From the NCBI GenBank assembly GCA_003157315.1, contig PMJE01000355.1:4759-10495 (forward strand): 5,737 bases of DNA, written 5' to 3'. Below are positions 5,434-5,737 of the stretch, piece by piece. The DNA is from Myxococcales bacterium (lineage in GTDB: Bacteria; Myxococcota; Polyangia; Fen-1088). The notes below the pieces were generated by a model. That model did not search any database. It saw only the letters and a list, made by a program, of their open reading frames with translations, and was not told the origin of the DNA. Position 1 is the first letter of the stretch, and each line of letters begins with the position of its first letter. Made by a program: the position numbers and the translations under genes.

Positions 5434-5737
5434 GTGATCATCGTACAGAAATTCGGCGGCACGTCTGTCGGCACAGTCGAGCGCATCAAGAACGTCGCGC
5501 GCCGCTGCTTGGCCACGCAACGCAAGGGCCACAAGGTGGCGGTCATTGTTTCGGCCATGTCGGGCGAAACCAATCGGCTGCTGGCCCTCGCACAGCAGAT
5601 GCATGTCGAGCCCGACGAGCGTGAGCTGGACGTGATCGCCTCCACCGGCGAGCAGGTGTCGGTCGGTTTGCTCGCCCTGGCCATTCACGCCGAGGGCGGC
5701 AAGGCGGTGTCATTGCTCGGTCACCAGATCCGCGTGC
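5434..5737 (+). CDS. lysC: Aspartate kinase, N-terminal part (cut by right edge)
   Basis: This gene makes aspartokinase, which phosphorylates aspartate with ATP as the first committed step to lysine, threonine, methionine and diaminopimelate; it is cytoplasmic. The 101 visible residues begin [20 protein letters not shown]. The family signature KFGGTSVG (6-13) binds ATP and aspartate. [12 protein letters not shown] (39-50) and the conserved STGEQVS (70-76) follow, then LLGHQIRV at the edge. The remaining catalytic part and the C-terminal ACT domains lie outside the window, so feedback type cannot be judged. The start is the GTG at 5434-5436: an in-frame TAA at 5419-5421 leaves no other start codon between. 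No Shine-Dalgarno sequence is visible. The gene is divergent from the minus-strand cassette and unrelated to it in function. Confidence 0.93.
   Translation, partial: MIIVQKFGGTSVGTVERIKNVARRCLATQRKGHKVAVIVSAMSGETNRLLALAQQMHVEPDERELDVIASTGEQVSVGLLALAIHAEGGKAVSLLGHQIRV

Noticed and set aside
5230..5688. Minus-strand ORF of 152 codons at the right end.
   Set aside because: Its first two thirds are antisense to the secure lysC start. The rest (5230-5420) reads smoothly but has only a TTG as a possible start outside lysC and no recognised family. It could be a gene remnant, but this cannot be supported.

Overview
The window is GC-rich bacterial DNA, most likely from a proteobacterium. The aspartate kinase fragment at the right edge resembles proteobacterial LysC, and the DUF2169 / PAAR-like / DUF6484 gene set in the middle is typical of proteobacterial type VI secretion (T6SS) loci. 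I cannot place it to genus. Family calls come from recognised sequence patterns, not from a database search.

Layout: almost everything is on the minus strand, read right to left. A CBS-pair protein (4635-5081) comes first. After 51 bases follows DUF2169 protein A (3504-4583), then a Cys/His-rich PAAR-like protein (2621-3469), DUF2169 protein B (1407-2624) and a VgrG-tail-like DUF6484 protein (757-1380 or 757-1410). The PAAR-like and DUF2169-B genes overlap by ATGA, as do DUF2169-B and the longer form of the DUF6484 gene. One polycistronic message with coupled translation is therefore likely. Immediately after the last stop codon lies a large nested palindrome (558-756) with 9-base internal periodicity. 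Beyond it is the N-terminal membrane part of a probable sensor histidine kinase (1-459), cut by the left edge.

Right end: 5082-5433 separates the CBS gene from lysC, which runs on the plus strand (5434-5737, cut by the right edge). This gap holds weak promoter-like hexamers, two small inverted repeats and one doubtful 56-codon ORF with a signal-peptide-like start.

How the genes may work together: DUF2169 proteins are known in some systems as adaptors or chaperones that load PAAR-containing effectors onto the VgrG spike. Here two DUF2169 paralogues flank one PAAR-like protein, and a small OB-fold/beta-rich DUF6484 protein follows. This looks like a self-contained spike-tip and loading cassette without Hcp, sheath, baseplate or full-length VgrG in view. 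Whether the rest of a T6SS, or another contractile injection system, lies elsewhere cannot be seen. No recognisable toxin domain is present; the C-terminal half of the PAAR-like protein is the only uncharacterised stretch that could hold one.
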